Of a stretch of 64,000 nucleotides of DNA, positions 17,707 through 26,514 are shown piece by piece. How positions within the stretch are numbered: position 1 is the stretch's first letter; each line of letters starts with the position of its first letter. The notes beneath the pieces are model-generated. The model was not told the origin of the DNA, did no database searches, and saw only the letters and a list, made by a program, of their open reading frames with translations. The stretch spans positions 1-64,000 of the forward strand of contig DGQE01000007.1 in assembly GCA_002389645.1 (NCBI GenBank), in the 5' to 3' direction. Made by a program: the position numbers and the translations under genes. Source of the stretch: Flavobacteriales bacterium UBA4422 (lineage in GTDB: Bacteria; Bacteroidota; Bacteroidia; Flavobacteriales_G; Salibacteraceae).

Positions 17707-19009
17707 CTTTCAAAGGTAGGGTTGTAGAAATGGATTGTGTGAAGTGCTTTTCAACCAATTCTAGCATCGGAGTCACTTTAACCAAGCACTCTTGGTATTC
17801 GGCTTCTGGTATCGATAAATCGGTGATTCCACCACCAGCGTGGCAAGACAAATAGCCGCTCTCTGAATTGTAGATTAGGCTGCGAATTACTACGTTGAAA
17901 TCTGACACACCATTCGGGTCGATAAAGCCAATTGTACCGCTATAGATTCCACGCTTACTGTGTTCAAGCTCCTCTAAAATTTGCATGGCGCGCACTTTCG
18001 GAGCACCGGTCATGCTTCCCATCGGAAAAGCTTTGAGCAAAGCAGAAATGATAGGTGTCTGAGGGTTTAATTCTGCGGTTATTGTAGAATACATTTGATG
18101 CACTCGGCTGTAGCTTTCAATCCGATAGAGTTCTGGCACTTTAACAGAAGCTTTGACTGCGAAATGCGACAAGTCATTACGCACTAAGTCTACAATCATT
18201 ACATTTTCACGCCTTTCTTTTTCAGATTCGCGTAAGGCTGTTTTGTTGGCCGCATCTACAATTGGATCGTTCGAGCGAGGTGCGGTTCCCTTCATTGGTT
18301 GAGAAGTAATGATATCGTTTTCCACCTTTAGAAATCGCTCAGGACTAAAACTCATCACGGCTTTTGAGTCAGCTTTATAGTAAACGGAAAAAGGGTTTTT
18401 CATTGCGGCAAACCCTTCATTAAATAGCTGGGCACTTGAAGCAGAAACATTTTCCCAATAAAACTCTTGACAGTAATTAGCTTGATAAATATCACCACGT
18501 TGAAGGTGTGTTTTTAGTGCTGCTAGATCTTCAAGGTATTTGGGTTTGCTCACGCGCTTTTGAACGGTGTGATTTCCTTTTGGTTGTTGAGTGGTTCTTT
18601 GATCTAAAATCGATTGAAAACATTGATTGATAAATTGCTCTCCGACTTCTTCTTTATAAAAGGAGAGTGAGGCAGTGTTATCTTTTACTCCAACGATTAC
18701 CTGAGGAACGAAAAAGCAGAACTGTGGGAAATTGATGCCATCTGAATTATTAGAGTGCAAATGCTCCAATTGATTTTTCACATCATAGTTTAGATGGCAA
18801 AAAACTGTCTCTTCTAAATTTTTAAAAAAGCCCTCAATTTCTGTTATTTCACCTTCGAATACTTTATGCGATCCAAATCCAGCGAGGATTTCACCTTCGA
18901 ATCGCCAGCCATTTCCCCGAAAACACATCCCTATTTCTTGTTGCTCCAGCCAAAGACAGAGCTTATCAGCAAAGTATTCGTCAACCTGAAATGAAAGGCT
19001 GCTTCGCAT
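17687..19009 (-). CDS. pabB: Aminodeoxychorismate synthase component I-type (anthranilate/PABA synthase) chorismate-binding enzyme
   Basis: The 440-residue protein has a chorismate-binding domain with the motifs QRGDIYQANYCQEF, MSFSPERFL, PMKGTAPRS, ENVMIVDLVRNDL, and GSMTGAPKVRAMQI. These fit PabB/TrpE proteins, and the single-gene context without trp genes favours PabB, making 4-amino-4-deoxychorismate for folate synthesis. No glutamine amidotransferase is next to it. It lies 3 nt after hemH and overlaps tilS, so it is within one operon. TrpE-like function cannot be fully excluded. Confidence 0.88.
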   Translation of the reverse strand: MRSSLSFQVDEYFADKLCLWLEQQEIGMCFRGNGWRFEGEILAGFGSHKVFEGEITEIEGFFKNLEETVFCHLNYDVKNQLEHLHSNNSDGINFPQFCFFVPQVIVGVKDNTASLSFYKEEVGEQFINQCFQSILDQRTTQQPKGNHTVQKRVSKPKYLEDLAALKTHLQRGDIYQANYCQEFYWENVSASSAQLFNEGFAAMKNPFSVYYKADSKAVMSFSPERFLKVENDIITSQPMKGTAPRSNDPIVDAANKTALRESEKERRENVMIVDLVRNDLSHFAVKASVKVPELYRIESYSRVHQMYSTITAELNPQTPIISALLKAFPMGSMTGAPKVRAMQILEELEHSKRGIYSGTIGFIDPNGVSDFNVVIRSLIYNSESGYLSCHAGGGITDLSIPEAEYQECLVKVTPMLELVEKHFTQSISTTLPLKDEKTAS

Positions 19010-19012
19010 GCT

Positions 19013-20020
19013 TTAATGAGTTTTTACGAGATCTTCCAAAGCTTCGATCCATAGCGGATGATCATTGAGGCTTTCAACCAATTGCACTTTTTCGCCACCG
19101 TGTTCCTCAAATATCTCTTGGTACTCTTCACCAATTTCAATAGTGGTTTCTAAACAATCGGCAACAAAAGCAGGGGAGAATACAAGTAGTTTCTTAGCTC
19201 CTTTCTTGGCTTGCTCTTCAACAACTTTGTCGCTGAAAGGCTCTAGCCAATTTTTATCTAAGCGTGATTGGAAGCAAACTGTATATCGATCTTCAGGAAT
19301 TCCTAAAGCAGCCGTGAGCAATCGCGTTGTAGCAAAGCATGTGGCTTTGTAACAGTACTTATTCTCTTCGGTTATCTCACTTTCACAATGTTTTTCATTG
19401 CATAATCCTTCGTCATAAACTTTATCTACTTGACGCTCTGGCAACCCGTGATAAGAAAATAAAACATGATCATAATCTTGCCAATTGTGTTGCTTACCTC
19501 TTTCCACAAATGCATTGATGTAGCCTTGATGATCCCAATATTGGCTGATGAATGAAAGCTCTGGAATGACCCACCATTTCCGAATAACATCCATCACTTC
19601 TTGCAGTGCCGATCCAGTGCTGGCAGATGCGTAATGCGGAAATAAGGGAAGAACAATAATCTTATTTGGATTGGTTTTCCTGATTTTTTCTAGCACTGAA
19701 GGAACACTGGGGTTTTTATAGCGCATGGCCAACTCCACATTGTATTCTTCCCCCAATTTTTCCTGCAAAAGGTGTTTCACACTTTCTCCATGCGTAATAA
19801 TGGGTGAGCCTTGCTCGGTCCACAACTCCTTGTATATCTTGGCGCTTTTTGGCGCGCGAAAAGGCACGATGATCAAGTTGACTAAGATCTTCCTAAGAAG
19901 CCACGGAATATCAATTACGCGTGGGTCATTTAAGAATTGAGATAAATAGCTTCTAACGTCTGAAACGCTCGGGCTGTCAGGAGTTCCTAGATTTACTAAT
20001 AGTACTGTTGCTTTCTTCAT
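19013..20020 (-). CDS. hemH: Ferrochelatase
   Basis: Inserts Fe2+ into protoporphyrin IX, the last step of protoheme synthesis (coproporphyrin in some lineages). The protein (335 residues, normal length) starts with LLVNLGTPDSPSVSDVRSYL, contains the FSYHGLPER motif with the metal-channel His, a Cys-rich segment (CNEKHCESE and CYKATCFAT) between 205 and 230, and FVADCLETTIEIGEEY with the conserved Glu pair near the C-terminus. The four Cys in the middle may be a redox or iron-sulfur-type feature found in some ferrochelatases; this is inference. Second gene of a five-gene operon. Confidence 0.95.
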   Translation of the reverse strand: MKKATVLLVNLGTPDSPSVSDVRSYLSQFLNDPRVIDIPWLLRKILVNLIIVPFRAPKSAKIYKELWTEQGSPIITHGESVKHLLQEKLGEEYNVELAMRYKNPSVPSVLEKIRKTNPNKIIVLPLFPHYASASTGSALQEVMDVIRKWWVIPELSFISQYWDHQGYINAFVERGKQHNWQDYDHVLFSYHGLPERQVDKVYDEGLCNEKHCESEITEENKYCYKATCFATTRLLTAALGIPEDRYTVCFQSRLDKNWLEPFSDKVVEEQAKKGAKKLLVFSPAFVADCLETTIEIGEEYQEIFEEHGGEKVQLVESLNDHPLWIEALEDLVKTH

Positions 20021-20050
20021 TCTACAATATTCTTCCTAGTTAACAACGGT

Positions 20051-22282
20051 TTATTCGATAGGTTGGTAATAACGATTATTAATGTTCAAACCTCCTGGTT
20101 TGTGTACATTGAAATTGGTCGGCTTCAATAAAATTTCATCGATTAATACTTTCATCGGAGCGTCATCTCGGTGCAAAAGAACTTCAAATTCGCTTTCCTT
20201 TGAAGCTGGAGTAAAAGGAAAGCTAACCAAAGCCCATTGCCCGATGATTGCAGATACATGATCACCAACTTCTGTAGCTTGAAAACGAAGCTCTTCTTTG
20301 CCTCGTCTTTCCCAAAACCAAATTTGAGTATTCACGGAGTGCTGATTCCCTGCATAGAGCCAAAAACTTAATTCGTATGATTGAATGCTGTCTATGTATG
20401 TTCCTCGAGGCAGTATTGGGAACCAATTGATCCGATTAAACTCCTTTGCTCCATTGCCGCTGAAAGCGTGGTCATTTTGCAATGAATCTAGATCGAGGCT
20501 ATTGAAGTAGAGATACTTTTCTGAGTCGAGGATGATTGATTCATTCAATTGATAGCTTGAATTAATCAATACTGTTGCTTTATACGCATTAGTTTTAGCC
20601 ATTTTGTTTAAAGTACTTGCTGGCAGATCGAACAACTTATATTCATCAACATCTTTTATAAAAGTAGCATTGGTTATCAATTGTTTTTGATGCTCAGGTA
20701 ACACGGCATCTTTATCAACCATGAGCAGCCAGTGCTCTGCTTCATTTATTGACTCTATTGGTTCTAATCGTTCCCCAATGATTGAAATGGATTGTAAAGT
20801 TTGAGATAGTGAGGTTCTGCTCATTTGAACGGAAAGCAGCGGAAGCCCACTGGCATAACTCAGCGCCATTGATGAAGTAATGATTGGCAGCACTTCAAGC
20901 GTTCTAAAGTTTTCTGAACCTGTGTGGTAAAAAGGAAGAGGAAGTATGGCTGTGAATTGACCGTAATCATCATCAACCCACACATTCTTGGCAAATTGAT
21001 CGTCACCAGAATTCGTAAGTTCATTTACTTCTTTTGAGAATAAAGCACTTTCTGAAAACAGAATTAACAATGCCACAATACTCGCTAGCAGCGCTCCTTT
21101 TGATTTTGAATTCAAAAAATAGGCGAGACTCACTGCAGCAAAAAGATTCAGGGTGTAGAAAAATACAAACGTAAAACGACCAATTCCTCTGAACTGGCGC
21201 AAAGGTCCAGCGTGCTCTAACAGATGTTCAAAACGCCAGTGTCTAAAAGGAAGCCCTAGTGCAAGGAACAATATTGGAAGAGAGGCAATCAGTGTTATAA
21301 ATGCAAAGTTCGCAGTGTTGTTGAATCTCATTTTTCTAGAAAAGAACCAAGCAATTGTGCCACCTAGTGCACTGAGAATTCCGAATGCACCAACATAGAA
21401 ACTACCTTCTTGTGCAGGTCTATAAATGCCCTCTATATTTTTGTAAAACCAAGCTCCATGAGGCAGGTCAAGTGGAATAAAAACTGATGGTAACGTAGCA
21501 CGATAAATCAAATACCCATAAGGTACGTCTGGTCGGTCAGAAACAGAGTCTGTAAGCCACATAAGAATTTGAAAAACAACTAACGGAATCGTAGGAATAA
21601 GAAGGGTGTAGGCCCAAGCCTTGACATTGAAAAATTCCAAATTTTTAAACATCATTAGCAGTAGATAGCAGCCTGCGAATAATGACAGCATCACTAAAAA
21701 GTATGGATGGATAAAACCGGCCAAAATAGGAAGAATGACAAGCCACCTTTTCGATCGCGTCTCGTAAAACTTCCATGCTGCAAACAACATGATAGGAATA
21801 ATGATTCCGTGTGTCAGAGAGTAGTGACCTTTCAGCCGCATCCATTGAGGCGAGAGGAAAATTATCCCAATGCTTGCGAGAATACTAAACCAATCTGGTC
21901 CTCCTGTCGACCGTAATATTTTAAATAGAAAATATGCTCCAAACATGAAGGATAGAAGTAGGAGGATAGGAAGAATAACCGTGAGGTGATCAGCGATGGG
22001 AAAGATCCAATTGAGTATTTTAAGCACTGCTGCGATAAGCGGTTGATTATCGGTATACATCACATGCTCACCAAAAGGATAATTCATGCCATCAAACCAC
22101 CAGAATGAATCGCTATGCTTAACGTGATATGCTAGTGTGAAGAAGTTTTTAGCTCCATCTTCGCTTTCACCCATCAATTGCATTGTCCATTTCAGAAGTG
22201 CATTGCCGTGAAATAGAATAGTCGTTGTTATAAAAGCAACAACGAATGCAGCATTGGATATGGATTTTTTCGAGCGCAACAA
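20051..22282 (-). CDS. Large multi-pass membrane protein, GT-C glycosyltransferase-like, unknown function
   Basis: The 743-residue protein has about 11 hydrophobic segments in the first 420 residues and a soluble C-terminal third rich in beta strand. An extracytoplasmic acidic pair in the first loop (GESEDG around 39-44) followed by a conserved-looking GMNYPFGEHVMYTD stretch resembles the layout of GT-C lipid-linked sugar transferases and their relatives. The C-terminal part resembles a carbohydrate-binding beta-sandwich (SFWLYAGNQHSVNTQIWFW, HRDDAPMKVLIDEILLKP). I do not assign a specific function. The start is a TTG (or the next TTG codon); no ATG lies before the first membrane segment. First gene of the hemH operon. 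Confidence 0.7.
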   Translation of the reverse strand: MLRSKKSISNAAFVVAFITTTILFHGNALLKWTMQLMGESEDGAKNFFTLAYHVKHSDSFWWFDGMNYPFGEHVMYTDNQPLIAAVLKILNWIFPIADHLTVILPILLLLSFMFGAYFLFKILRSTGGPDWFSILASIGIIFLSPQWMRLKGHYSLTHGIIIPIMLFAAWKFYETRSKRWLVILPILAGFIHPYFLVMLSLFAGCYLLLMMFKNLEFFNVKAWAYTLLIPTIPLVVFQILMWLTDSVSDRPDVPYGYLIYRATLPSVFIPLDLPHGAWFYKNIEGIYRPAQEGSFYVGAFGILSALGGTIAWFFSRKMRFNNTANFAFITLIASLPILFLALGLPFRHWRFEHLLEHAGPLRQFRGIGRFTFVFFYTLNLFAAVSLAYFLNSKSKGALLASIVALLILFSESALFSKEVNELTNSGDDQFAKNVWVDDDYGQFTAILPLPFYHTGSENFRTLEVLPIITSSMALSYASGLPLLSVQMSRTSLSQTLQSISIIGERLEPIESINEAEHWLLMVDKDAVLPEHQKQLITNATFIKDVDEYKLFDLPASTLNKMAKTNAYKATVLINSSYQLNESIILDSEKYLYFNSLDLDSLQNDHAFSGNGAKEFNRINWFPILPRGTYIDSIQSYELSFWLYAGNQHSVNTQIWFWERRGKEELRFQATEVGDHVSAIIGQWALVSFPFTPASKESEFEVLLHRDDAPMKVLIDEILLKPTNFNVHKPGGLNINNRYYQPIE

Positions 22283-22464
22283 GATGGTTAAATCTTCGCG
22301 AAGCTACGTTATCGCATAGTTTATTGCTTCGATTATTCAACCAATAGGTTTAGTGCTAAAGTCTTAAAATACCTTATTCAGAAGTTTAGAAGACATAGAC
22401 GAAAGCAACTTATATTATCTTCATCGTCTTGAAAAAGACCTGAATAAATCGAAAAATATATCTT

Positions 22465-23085
22465 ATGAGAAGTTTTAAAAGAGCTATTGGAGTAGCGTTG
22501 ATGTCAATGATAGTCATGTTAAGTGCCGGGAATACTCAGGCACAAGATCAAGTTCAAATTGGAGATATTATCCCGTTGATGAGCTACAAAATGACTGATG
22601 TTTCTGGGGCGAAGCTTAACCTGCGAGAGCTTAACCAAGATAATGGGTTATTAGTTATTTTTTCATGCAATACCTGTCCGTTCGTCATTCAGTGGGAAGA
22701 TCGATACAATGAATTACATGACTTGTGTGCAGCCAATGATATTGGGATGGTATTAGTAAATAGCAACGAGGCAAAGCGCGATGGCGATGATTCGTTTGAA
22801 AATATGAAAGCAAAAGCAGAAAAGGAAGGCTATAAAATGCATTATGTAGTTGACGAAGAACATAAACTGGCTGATGCTTTTGGAGCAACTACAACACCTC
22901 ATATTTTCTTATTCAATAGGGATGCTAAATTGGCTTATCGTGGGTTGATTGATGATAATGGAAAAGATAAAAACGCGGTGACTCAGCCATATTTGATGAA
23001 TGCAATTAAGGCAATGACTTCTGGAGAGAAAATTGATCCAGAAGTAACAAAATCAATTGGTTGCGGCATCAAGCGAGTACTATAG
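22465..23085 (+). CDS. Secreted thioredoxin-like/peroxiredoxin-type protein
   Basis: The 206-residue protein has a signal peptide (residues 1-26, cleavage near AQA/Q) and a redoxin domain in which FSCNTCPFVIQW supplies a CxxC pair at Cys68 and Cys71. The fold pattern (cis-Pro in TTTPHIFLF) is that of AhpC/TSA-like thioredoxin proteins, so it probably acts as a periplasmic disulfide reductase or oxidant-responsive protein; substrate unknown. A third Cys near the C-terminus (IGCGIKRVL) is typical of this subfamily. Single gene followed by a terminator. Confidence 0.85.
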   Translation: MRSFKRAIGVALMSMIVMLSAGNTQAQDQVQIGDIIPLMSYKMTDVSGAKLNLRELNQDNGLLVIFSCNTCPFVIQWEDRYNELHDLCAANDIGMVLVNSNEAKRDGDDSFENMKAKAEKEGYKMHYVVDEEHKLADAFGATTTPHIFLFNRDAKLAYRGLIDDNGKDKNAVTQPYLMNAIKAMTSGEKIDPEVTKSIGCGIKRVL

Positions 23086-23107
23086 TTCAATATTTATTTT
23101 AGAGAAG

Positions 23108-23131
23108 AAGGCGATCCATGAGGGTCGCCTT
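23108..23131 (+). terminator. Rho-independent terminator
   Basis: The arms AAGGCGA (23108-23114) and TCGCCTT (23125-23131), extendable inward with a U-G wobble, are followed by TTTTTTA. It lies 22 nt after the stop of the thioredoxin-like gene. Confidence 0.85.
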
Positions 23132-23192
23132 TTTTTATTTCATTGCCGTGTGGGCGGGCATCTTTTTATTTGCAGTCTGAATTGAATTGAAA

Positions 23193-24476
23193 ATGAATAA
23201 ACTGCGCGTTTTATTGCTAGGTGGCGGAGGAAGAGAACATGCTATTGCATGGAAGATTGCTCAAAGTGAGATGTTGGATCAGTTGTTCGTGGCGCCAGGC
23301 AATGGCGGTACCAAACAAATTGCAACGAATTTGTCGTTCAGTGAAACGGACTTTGAGGCATTGAAAGTTGCGCTGCTAGATCATAAAATTGATTTAGTGG
23401 TTGTTGGTCCAGAAGCTCCTTTGGTGCGTGGTGTGCGAGAATTTATTGAAGGTGATGCCTCTATCAACCATGTGAAAATTGTTGGTCCTGGAAAAGAGGG
23501 TGCTCAGTTGGAAGGAAGTAAAAGCTTTTCTAAGCAGTTCATGGAAAGACACAACATTCCAACAGCGCGTTTTGGAGAGTTTGAAGCTAGCCAGCTTGAA
23601 GACGCGGTTCTGTTTTTAGATACGTTCAACCCTCCTTATGTTTTAAAAGCAGATGGTCTTGCTGCGGGAAAAGGAGTGCTAATCATCGATGATAAACAAA
23701 AGGCTGCAGACGCATTAAAGGAAATGCTAGTGGATGGAAAATTTGGTGAAGCTGGGTCGAAAGTTGTGATTGAAGAGTTTCTTTCCGGTATCGAACTTTC
23801 TGTGTTTGTATTGACTGACGGTAAGAGCTATGTGATTTTACCTGAAGCAAAAGATTATAAACGAATTGGAGAAGGAGACAAAGGGTTAAATACTGGAGGA
23901 ATGGGTTCTATTTCACCTGTTTCGTTTGCGAAAGGTGAATTTATGAGTAAGGTGGAGGAACGCGTTATCAAGCCTACAGTAAATGGTTTGGCAAAAGAGG
24001 GGATTCCCTACAATGGTTTTATGTTTATCGGCTTAATGAATGTAGATGGAGACCCTCAAGTGATTGAGTACAACTGCCGTATGGGTGATCCGGAAACGGA
24101 AAGCGTAATGCCTCGCATTAAAAGTGACTTTCTGCGCGTTTTATGGAATTGTGGTAAAGGAGAAATAGCAGGCAGTGAGCTGGTCATTGATGATCGAACA
24201 GCGGCTTGTGTGATGCTCGTTTCTGGAGGTTACCCAGAGAGCTACGAAAAAGGTAAAGAGATAAAAGGACTAGATAAAGTTGAGCACACCTTGGTTTTTC
24301 ATGCAGGAACCAAAGAAGAGAATGGAGGAATAATCACAAGCGGAGGGCGTGTCATTGCTTTCACTTCTCTTGAAGAAAGCTTGGAAGGTGCGCTGTCAAA
24401 GACATACAGTACATTATCGAATATTAAATTCGATAAGATGTATTACAGAAAGGATATAGGATTTGACCTAAAATAG
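23193..24476 (+). CDS. purD: Phosphoribosylamine-glycine ligase
   Basis: GARS joins 5-phosphoribosylamine and glycine with ATP in purine synthesis. The protein (427 residues from the ATG at 23193) starts with LLLGGGGREHAIAWK, has the ATP-grasp segment VLKADGLAAGKGV and the metal-binding YNCRMGDPETE motif. The frame extends to a TTG six nt upstream, but the ATG is preferred. It lies 1 nt from the convergent small membrane gene. Confidence 0.96.
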   Translation: MNKLRVLLLGGGGREHAIAWKIAQSEMLDQLFVAPGNGGTKQIATNLSFSETDFEALKVALLDHKIDLVVVGPEAPLVRGVREFIEGDASINHVKIVGPGKEGAQLEGSKSFSKQFMERHNIPTARFGEFEASQLEDAVLFLDTFNPPYVLKADGLAAGKGVLIIDDKQKAADALKEMLVDGKFGEAGSKVVIEEFLSGIELSVFVLTDGKSYVILPEAKDYKRIGEGDKGLNTGGMGSISPVSFAKGEFMSKVEERVIKPTVNGLAKEGIPYNGFMFIGLMNVDGDPQVIEYNCRMGDPETESVMPRIKSDFLRVLWNCGKGEIAGSELVIDDRTAACVMLVSGGYPESYEKGKEIKGLDKVEHTLVFHAGTKEENGGIITSGGRVIAFTSLEESLEGALSKTYSTLSNIKFDKMYYRKDIGFDLK

Positions 24477-24477
24477 A

Positions 24478-24660
24478 TTAACGGAGAGTCCCGTTTTGAT
24501 CTGCTTCTTTGTTATAGTCTGCCATTTTTTTAACCCAAATCACCAATAGGATTATTCCAATCCCGATGATGAACCAGTTGAAACCGTTCTCTAACAAGCG
24601 AAGAATCGCAAAAGAATCGGTAAATAATTGTCCAATAGTGTTTACAAATTCCGCATCCAT
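24478..24660 (-). CDS. Small one-pass membrane protein resembling DUF6341
   Basis: A 60-residue protein with one hydrophobic segment (about 27-45) and a basic/polar tail. In flavobacteria a protein of this size, annotated DUF6341, lies near purD together with a DUF6427 membrane protein, and the arrangement here matches that. The sequence itself gives only weak identity evidence, so the name rests mostly on context. It is convergent with purD and divergent from the next gene, 81 nt away. Confidence 0.6.
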   Translation of the reverse strand: MDAEFVNTIGQLFTDSFAILRLLENGFNWFIIGIGIILLVIWVKKMADYNKEADQNGTLR

Positions 24661-24715
24661 GTGATCAAACTTTGCGCAAATCTAAAAAACGGATCAATAC
24701 TGCAGTATGGTCATT

Positions 24716-24723
24716 TAAGTTTG
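24716..24723 (+). promoter_or_regulatory. Bacteroidota -7 promoter element (TAAGTTTG)
   Basis: An exact TAnnTTTG match 18 nt before the TTG start at 24742, in the divergent intergenic space. No TTG at -33. Confidence 0.4.
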
Positions 24724-24741
24724 TAGCATAAATTATTTCGA

Positions 24742-25686
24742 TTGCATAAAGCACTTTTAAAAAACGATCGTCTCATTATCCTACTTGCACCAATGATCAT
24801 GGTGGTTGGCGTGGTTCTTAAAATCTTCTTTGGTTTGGAGCCATTGCACGCAGACTCTGTTTTTTATTTGAGCTTTATTCAGACATGGCCAGCTTGGTTA
24901 AATTTCTCTCTGGGGGGGGTGTTGGCGCTTATTACTGGTTTTACTGCAAATCAAGCTGTCCAGAACTTGGGAATATTAGGGCGTATTTCAAATTTGCCGT
25001 ACTTTCTTACCATCTTGCTTTTTTTTATGCTGCCAGATGAGAGTAACTTCTTCTACTTATGGGGCATCTTTTTTCTACAGTTAGCTATTTTGCGATGGGT
25101 AGAACAAATTCCAGACGAAACAAAAAGTTTGACAGTTTTTGTCTTTAATGCATCCTTGGTCATTGGCGTGCTTACTTTACTTCAAGGGTGGGTAGTTCTT
25201 TATTTATTTCTTGTTGTTCAGTCATTAGCTGCTGTGGGTATGGTTACTTTTCGAAGGATCCTGATTGGACTATTGGGTTTTGTTATTCCGCTTTATCTCT
25301 ACAATGCATTTTTATACCTATACGAAGGGAGTTTTCATTTTCCAAGTTTTGCCTTTAGGCTTTCTGGACTGATGTTCCCCTTTGATAGGCAATCGATCGT
25401 TGCAGTCTTGTTTATTGCATTTATGCTTTTAATGGCACTTACTTCACTTTATGGCACTTCTGGGTCTAGTACTTTACGCATGAGAAGACGCTGGATGATT
25501 GTTGTTTCTTTTTTAGTTGTTTCAGCTTTTATTGCATTAAATATTGGGTATAGAGATATGGCGATATTTATGTTATTGCCTTCAAGCATTGTCTTGGCTA
25601 AGGTCTTGCTTACGTTAAATAATGAACGTCTTGGGACACTTTATTTGCTGCTACTTTTTCTATTACTTTTCTTCTACAATACTTAA
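24742..25686 (+). CDS. Multi-pass membrane protein resembling DUF6427
   Basis: The 314-residue protein has about eight hydrophobic segments with short loops and almost no soluble domain. The position beside purD and the DUF6341-like gene suggests the DUF6427 family of flavobacteria, function unknown. The start is TTG: the next Met is at residue 17 inside the first hydrophobic segment, and the promoter-like element 18 nt upstream fits the TTG. Sequence recognition alone is weak. Confidence 0.65.
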   Translation: MHKALLKNDRLIILLAPMIMVVGVVLKIFFGLEPLHADSVFYLSFIQTWPAWLNFSLGGVLALITGFTANQAVQNLGILGRISNLPYFLTILLFFMLPDESNFFYLWGIFFLQLAILRWVEQIPDETKSLTVFVFNASLVIGVLTLLQGWVVLYLFLVVQSLAAVGMVTFRRILIGLLGFVIPLYLYNAFLYLYEGSFHFPSFAFRLSGLMFPFDRQSIVAVLFIAFMLLMALTSLYGTSGSSTLRMRRRWMIVVSFLVVSAFIALNIGYRDMAIFMLLPSSIVLAKVLLTLNNERLGTLYLLLLFLLLFFYNT

Positions 25687-25708
25687 CGCTCCGACTGTCA
25701 ACTATTGC

Positions 25709-25716
25709 TATTTTTG
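25709..25716 (+). promoter_or_regulatory. Bacteroidota -7 promoter element (TATTTTTG)
   Basis: An exact TAnnTTTG match 19 nt before the ATG of purQ at 25736; no TTG found at -33. Confidence 0.4.
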
Positions 25717-25735
25717 AGGCTTAATTGACACGCAA

Positions 25736-26428
25736 ATGAAGTTCGGAGTAATTACTTTTCCTGGTTCTAATTGTGATCAGGACATGGTTTATGTCCTAGA
25801 AACCATAATGGGGCAGCAAGTAGAAAAACTATGGCACAAAGATCATGACCTTAAAGGGTGTGAATTTATAGTGCTTCCAGGGGGGTTCTCCTACGGAGAT
25901 TATTTGCGTTCAGGAGCCATTGCACAATTTTCGCCAATCATGAAAGAAGTGATTGAGTTTGCGAAGAATGGAGGTTATGTGTTCGGTGTGTGTAATGGAT
26001 TTCAAATTTTATGCGAATCTGGTTTATTGCCGGGTACGTTGCAGCACAATAATAATCGGCAGTTCATTTGTAAAAATGTGCACTTGCGCACTGAGTCTGT
26101 TAATTCATTGATTACGAGAAATATTGCCGAAGGAAGCGTGCTTAAGATTCCAATAGCTCATGGTGAAGGGAATTATTATGACTCGAAAGAAGCAATTCAA
26201 AAATTAGAAGATAACAAGCAAGTGCTGTTTAGGTATTCATCAGCTGATGGAGAGGTGAATGATCAGTCAAACCCCAATGGTGCGGTCAATAATATTGCAG
26301 GCATTTGCAATGTTCAAAGAAATGTTTTTGGCATGATGCCTCACCCTGAGCGTGCTGCAGATGCTAATCTAGGAAATGAAGATGGTAGAGTGATTTTTGA
26401 GTCTATATTATCTGAAGTTTTGGCTTAG
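25736..26428 (+). CDS. purQ: Phosphoribosylformylglycinamidine synthase subunit PurQ (glutamine amidotransferase)
   Basis: The small subunit supplies ammonia from glutamine for FGAM synthesis in purine biosynthesis. It has the class I amidotransferase triad: nucleophile Cys86 in FGVCNGFQ, and His/Glu in GMMPHPERA near the C-terminus. PGGFSYGDYLRSG is the oxyanion region. Length 230 is normal. The partner PurL and PurS are not in the window. Confidence 0.95.
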   Translation: MKFGVITFPGSNCDQDMVYVLETIMGQQVEKLWHKDHDLKGCEFIVLPGGFSYGDYLRSGAIAQFSPIMKEVIEFAKNGGYVFGVCNGFQILCESGLLPGTLQHNNNRQFICKNVHLRTESVNSLITRNIAEGSVLKIPIAHGEGNYYDSKEAIQKLEDNKQVLFRYSSADGEVNDQSNPNGAVNNIAGICNVQRNVFGMMPHPERAADANLGNEDGRVIFESILSEVLA

Positions 26429-26514
26429 GTAGTTAGTTTAGGATTTTTGTAAATTGTAAAAGATTAGAACTTTATAAATAACGTATTGTTTCTAATTGAA
26501 AACCCATAGTAGGA